Source: a virus. From it: DNA of 21,748 bases. Positions 18,879-21,748 of this stretch are shown piece by piece. The stretch spans positions 1 through 21,748 of IMG/VR virus record IMGVR_UViG_3300031963_001033; one strand, written 5' to 3'. The position numbers and the translations under genes were made by a program. The notes beneath the pieces are model-generated. The model ran no database searches, was not told where the DNA came from, and saw nothing but the letters and a program-made list of their open reading frames with translations. The number at the start of each line of letters is the position of its first letter. Position 1 is the stretch's first letter.

Positions 18879-19846
18879 CAGCCGAACGCCATATAGAGGA
18901 AGGATTGACCCGCAGCGTTCTTGGACAACGGCGGTCGAAATGTGGTGCCGCTCACAATGACGCCGTTCGCATCGGTTGTGATTGCGGAGTTGGACCAGGG
19001 TTGCCAATACTTTGTCCACGGCGAGGTCGGATTGCTTTGCGCCTCGTAGTTGTGCATCCAGTTCGCGGCGGTCGTCTGGAACAGATACAGCGACTTGATC
19101 TTGACGCCGGTTTCCACCGTCGCGCCGTTGGCCGCGCCGTCGCCGGAATACGAGCCGATCTTCAACACGCCGGGGCGAGAAGCGAACATCAGCACCAGCG
19201 ACGCATTGCCGGTCGCGTTGAGCGCGGTTCCTGCCACGTTGCCGATAGTGACCTGCGTGGCGGTCGGGTTCGTATTGTTGAGCCAGTTGTTCGTCGCCGT
19301 GCCGATGTTCGCAGGGAAAAAGCAGAGGTTGGCAGCGCCACCCAGCGATGGCGCGATATACATGCCCCACGAGTTGGCGGCGGCTGACATATTGCGCGCC
19401 CACATGATCTCAGGCGCTACGCCGAGATTGTGCGAAACCGTCTGGCCGGCCGCGCCGTTGCCGCTGATAAACGCCCCGTCGAAGAAACCGCGCCGCCGCT
19501 GCACCGCCTGCCAGACGTATTCAGTCGCAGCCGCGTTGACCGTGGTCGCCGTTCCCAGCGAGAACGAGCTAGAGCCGAACGCGGTAAAGCCCTGCGCGTC
19601 TGCGCCGAAGGGGACCACGCCGGACACGTTGAATAGGCCAAAGTTGCCCACGCCGATCAGCGCCGGCCCGCCCAGCCGCGTATAGTTGGCACCACGGTTG
19701 ATCATCACAAGGTCAGGCGTCATGCCCGTCTGGATGGTCCGCGCGCTGCCGCTGCCGGTGTAGCCGCCGACATTGATGAGCCTTCCGCTCAGCACACCCC
19801 CGGAGCGTAGCCGGGCAATGCGTCCGCGTCCGCCACCGAACGCCAT
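18878..19846 (-). CDS. Tail-fibre or host-binding structural protein, 322 residues
   Basis: The protein has repeated strand modules typical of phage adhesins and fibre tips: INVGGYTGSGSARTIQTGM near the start and VLKIGSYSGDGAANGATVET near residue 230, each followed by an aromatic/charged strand block. The repeat GGYTGSGS/GSYSGDGA suggests two copies of one domain, as in a fibre family with xVGxYTGNGxx blocks that I remember from phages. The C-terminal part is Trp- and Tyr-rich (YLFQTTAANWMHNYEAQSN), as in receptor-binding surfaces. No signal peptide or membrane segment is seen. It precedes the holin with a TGATG overlap. The role in adsorption is inferred. Confidence 0.7.
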   Translation of the reverse strand: MAFGGGRGRIARLRSGGVLSGRLINVGGYTGSGSARTIQTGMTPDLVMINRGANYTRLGGPALIGVGNFGLFNVSGVVPFGADAQGFTAFGSSSFSLGTATTVNAAATEYVWQAVQRRRGFFDGAFISGNGAAGQTVSHNLGVAPEIMWARNMSAAANSWGMYIAPSLGGAANLCFFPANIGTATNNWLNNTNPTATQVTIGNVAGTALNATGNASLVLMFASRPGVLKIGSYSGDGAANGATVETGVKIKSLYLFQTTAANWMHNYEAQSNPTSPWTKYWQPWSNSAITTDANGVIVSGTTFRPPLSKNAAGQSFLYMAFG

Positions 19847-19849
19847 GGA

Positions 19850-20191
19850 TCAGATGCCCGTGCCGGTCGTGATGAACAGGTCGGTTGTCTCGCCCGAATT
19901 GCAGATCGCCGCAATGTGCGTGATATCCGCCGCAAGCTCGAAGATTTCGGCGCTCTTGTTCGCGCCAATATACATGGTCGTGTCCACCGTCGCGGTGATG
20001 CCGTTGCTGGTCCCGAAGGCGACGAAGCACTCGTTGTCGCCGCCGTTCACAAGGCGCACGTTCCGCCGAACACCGGCCGGGAAGGTGCCGGGGACGGCGA
20101 CGTTGCCGCTCGCTGCGGTGACGGCGAGCTTCGCGGACGCGACCGGCTGGAACAGCCGGAGGTCGCCCATGGTGCCCTGGAAGATGCTCAT
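19850..20191 (-). CDS. Small structural protein, 113 residues, unknown role
   Basis: The ATG at 20191 has GGGAG nine bases upstream. The sequence is all-strand in character: MSIFQGTMGDLRLFQPVASA, then RNVRLVNGGDNECFVAFGTS, then TMYIGANKSAEIFELAADI and IAAICNSGETTDLFITTGTG. This is like phage decoration or tail-accessory proteins that sit between fibre genes. Its stop is three bases from the fibre gene's ATG. No function can be named. The next gene upstream overlaps only in the stop/start region. Confidence 0.65.
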   Translation of the reverse strand: MSIFQGTMGDLRLFQPVASAKLAVTAASGNVAVPGTFPAGVRRNVRLVNGGDNECFVAFGTSNGITATVDTTMYIGANKSAEIFELAADITHIAAICNSGETTDLFITTGTGI

Positions 20192-20192
20192 G

Positions 20193-20516
20193 TCAGGCGG
20201 CTCCCGAGACGCGATAGGTCGGATTTCCGGACGACAGCGCGGGGTTGAGCCGATACAGGACGCCCGGCTCCGGCTCGTCCAGCGACACGGAGAAAGCACT
20301 CGTCCAAGAGTTCGGCGCGCCGTTCGGCAGGGTGCAGTTGTGCCAGTTGCTCCCGCCGTCAAAGCTCCGCTCGATGGCGATGCCTCCGACGAAAGACCCC
20401 GAGACGGTCAGGTTGAAGCGGCCGGTCCAGACGCCAACAGGGGCGGCCGCGCTGCCAGCCAGGATGCCGGATACGACGCGGCCCTGCTCACCGATCCTGG
20501 AAGATGGGCTTCCCAT
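20193..20516 (-). CDS. Small structural protein, 107 residues, beta-rich
   Basis: The product contains GVWTGRFNLTVSGSFVGGIA and ERSFDGGSNWHNCTLP, a strand-turn-strand pattern seen in phage virion proteins with RSFDGG-type turns. I chose the ATG at 20516. A TTG at 20537 would add seven residues but has no ribosome site. Upstream lies the hairpin at 20564 and a TATACT -10-like box, so this gene may begin a separate transcript for the fibre and lysis block. Its function is unknown. Confidence 0.62.
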   Translation of the reverse strand: MGSPSSRIGEQGRVVSGILAGSAAAPVGVWTGRFNLTVSGSFVGGIAIERSFDGGSNWHNCTLPNGAPNSWTSAFSVSLDEPEPGVLYRLNPALSSGNPTYRVSGAA

Positions 20517-20551
20517 TTGCCTGCACACCCCGACCAAACGTGTAGGGTGTC

Positions 20552-20557
20552 AGTATA
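20552..20557 (-). promoter_or_regulatory. -10-like box TATACT upstream of the fibre/lysis block
   Basis: On the minus strand TATACT, five of six bases of TATAAT, lies 35 bases from the ATG at 20516. No matching -35 is present 16-18 bases before it, where a hairpin lies instead. It may need an activator. Confidence 0.3.
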
Positions 20558-20563
20558 GCGCCA

Positions 20564-20589
20564 TCCGGACGGCTCCGCCACCGTCCGGA
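20564..20589 (-). terminator. Hairpin after the Cas4-like nuclease gene
   Basis: TCCGGACGG and CCGTCCGGA pair over nine bases around CTCCGCCA, starting twelve bases past the gene's TAA. There is no U tract. It may slow or end the nuclease transcript before the fibre block. Confidence 0.5.
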
Positions 20590-20600
20590 ATGCTGGACGA

Positions 20601-21446
20601 TTATTTCATCCAGGCCGGAAGCGCAGGGCCTTTGGGCGGGTTCTTCGGCGCCTCGCCGGCCCAGCATCGGTCCTGGAAGGAACAGAACCGGCATTGCCAT
20701 GCGTCCTTGTCCTTCCCCAGCCGGGGGAGGGTGTCCACGGACGGCGCGGTGATGACGGTCACGCCGCGATCGGAGGCGGTCTGCGCGGCCTCGATATCGA
20801 GCGTCAGCACGTCCGCCCAAATCTCGCATGTGTCCTGGTCCTCCGCCGTGAACAGAGCGCGAGGGATGTCCAGGTAGGCCATGTAAAGGTTGATCTGCGC
20901 GTAGTAGAGCGGCTTGGAGCCCTTGAGCCCCTTGTTTTTGAGGTCTTGGAAGGACCGATGCTTGAGCCCCTTGTTCTCCCAAAGCATCGGGAACTCTAAG
21001 CCGTCCGCCCAAGTCCAGCCGTCCGGCGCCCACTGAGCTTCATAGGTCGGGCTCCACCCCCGAATGATCCCGTCCGCGTGGCCCTGGATGCGCGCCTTGC
21101 CTGTCTCCGGGTCTTTGGCGGCGTAGAACCCCCACTGTCCGCCGTCCGGCTTCTCCGTCCGCAAGTCGAACCCGGCGGCCCGAAGATACCCCGCCATGCG
21201 GGCTTCTGCGTCGTGGCCGCGCTGGAACACCCGCAGGATTTCGGGCGAGGGCTCACGCCCTGGGTCGGCCGGCGCCCCCTCATACTCGTAGCGCAGGCGC
21301 CGAAGGCACTCCTCCCCCAACAGGGACGCGCCCAGGTAGTCCCGCCTGCCCTGCTGCTCCCGCTGCGCTGCCTGCGCCGCGCCGATCAGGGTCGAGAGCG
21401 CGTGCGAGACACGCTCCGTCTGCGTCGCCTGGGCAAAGTCGATCAT
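20601..21446 (-). CDS. Cas4/RecB-like PD-(D/E)XK nuclease with Fe-S cysteines
   Basis: The 281-residue product shows the full set of Cas4/AddB-type residues. C47 lies near the start (GEECLRR), then GHDAE (His 78), GHADGII (Asp 125), LWENKGLK (Glu 157 and Lys 159), YYAQINLYM (Gln 184 and Tyr 188), and finally CRFC with a third Cys (252, 255, 261). Four cysteines in this arrangement bind a 4Fe-4S cluster in relatives, and the D/E-x-K site cuts single-stranded DNA ends. Phages use such enzymes in recombination or genome processing. No CRISPR genes are nearby. The ATG at 21446 has AGGAG upstream and overlaps the next gene's stop by four bases. Confidence 0.88.
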   Translation of the reverse strand: MIDFAQATQTERVSHALSTLIGAAQAAQREQQGRRDYLGASLLGEECLRRLRYEYEGAPADPGREPSPEILRVFQRGHDAEARMAGYLRAAGFDLRTEKPDGGQWGFYAAKDPETGKARIQGHADGIIRGWSPTYEAQWAPDGWTWADGLEFPMLWENKGLKHRSFQDLKNKGLKGSKPLYYAQINLYMAYLDIPRALFTAEDQDTCEIWADVLTLDIEAAQTASDRGVTVITAPSVDTLPRLGKDKDAWQCRFCSFQDRCWAGEAPKNPPKGPALPAWMK

Positions 21447-21646
21447 CCCTCAAGCTCCTTGATGCGGGCGCGGAGGCGGGCGTTCTCGGCTTCCAACTCC
21501 ACCAACACGCGCAGCCGCCACACGCCGGGGGATACCTCTACCACCGGCAGGACATTCACCGGCTCCGGGGCGCCCCCTCGCAGGACGTGTGCGCTGCGTT
21601 CGGCGGCGTCGGTGCGTTGGTCGGTCGGTTCCGCTTCATCGGTCAT
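21443..21646 (-). CDS. Hypothetical protein, 67 residues
   Basis: The ATG at 21646 starts a small protein that ends with TGA overlapping the nuclease ATG by four bases. The product is acidic at first (MTDEAEPTDQRTDAAERS), has a central strand region (VNVLPVVEVSPGVWRLRVLV), and ends in a leucine/arginine helix (ELEAENARLRARIKELEG) that could form a coiled coil. No family is recognised. The overlap with both neighbours supports translation. Confidence 0.6.
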   Translation of the reverse strand: MTDEAEPTDQRTDAAERSAHVLRGGAPEPVNVLPVVEVSPGVWRLRVLVELEAENARLRARIKELEG

Positions 21647-21748
21647 CGGCTGGCACCCTCACCGCCGCCATGCGCGGCAGCTTCATCGTCGCGCGGATCA
21701 CGAAGCCGCTTTCCGCGGGCTCTTGCGTAACCGTGATGACCGCTTCAT
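21636..21748 (-). CDS. C-terminal fragment of a hypothetical gene at the window edge
   Basis: The frame is open to the right edge and ends at the TGA at 21636, overlapping the next gene by 11 bases. The visible C-terminal 36 residues include EAVITVTQEPAESGFVIRAT and MKLPRMAAVRVPADDR, a strand-like end. The start lies outside the window, so the product cannot be named. Confidence 0.5.
   Translation of the reverse strand, partial: EAVITVTQEPAESGFVIRATMKLPRMAAVRVPADDR

Noticed and set aside
20601-21446. A CRISPR locus because of the Cas4-like gene
   Set aside because: No direct-repeat array with regular spacers and no other cas gene is present. Standalone Cas4-like nucleases are common in phages.

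Overview
This looks like part of a tailed double-stranded DNA bacteriophage (or prophage) of a GC-rich bacterium. The evidence is a portal-like protein, both terminase subunits, collar-type and other tail-fibre proteins, a complete lysis cassette (holin, two spanins, endolysin), a primase-helicase, a RusA resolvase, a phage-type DNA methyltransferase and a Cas4-like nuclease. No rRNA, tRNA, integrase, CRISPR array or insertion sequence was seen. The GC-biased third codon positions, and a small protein carrying a GcrA-like Cys/Cys/Cys/His motif, suggest an alphaproteobacterial host. That is an inference.

Layout, left to right. (1) 1-5234, minus strand: a packaging and tail-tip block, transcribed in the order small terminase, tail fibre, fibre-associated protein, coiled-coil/membrane protein, large terminase, proline-rich small protein, portal (cut by the window edge). 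(2) 5235-5401: a divergent control region with a TGTCA-N3-TGACA inverted repeat. (3) 5402-9308, plus strand: the only rightward operon, with a 20-residue leader peptide, a MoxR-like AAA ATPase, its presumed partner, and a string of small accessory proteins including two overlapping membrane micro-proteins. It ends at a hairpin shared with the converging RusA gene. (4) 9584-10681, minus: RusA and a hypothetical protein. (5) 10682-11431: about 750 bases without a credible gene and poorer in GC, holding perfect palindromes, iteron-like repeats, long inverted repeats and a terminator. It is the best candidate for an origin or control region. (6) 11432-17527, minus: replication and DNA modification genes (primase-helicase, methyltransferase, GcrA-like protein, HD phosphohydrolase, coiled-coil proteins, micro-proteins), mostly joined by 1-4 base start/stop overlaps. 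(7) 17613-18878, minus: lysis cassette. (8) 18878-20516, minus: fibre or decoration proteins. (9) 20601-21748, minus: Cas4-like nuclease, a small protein and a partial gene.

Reading the block together: the minus-strand genes copy and process DNA (primase-helicase, RusA, Cas4-like nuclease), modify it (methyltransferase), possibly trim nucleotides (HD protein), package it (terminases, portal) and lyse the cell. The role of the plus-strand AAA operon is unknown, and it is the most interesting coding unit. Two DNA repeats tie distant parts together: a roughly 25-base operator-like element at 5312 and 17559, and an exact 12-mer, GGAGCCCACCAC. Four copies of the 12-mer sit just before a start codon and one sits in the loop of a terminator.
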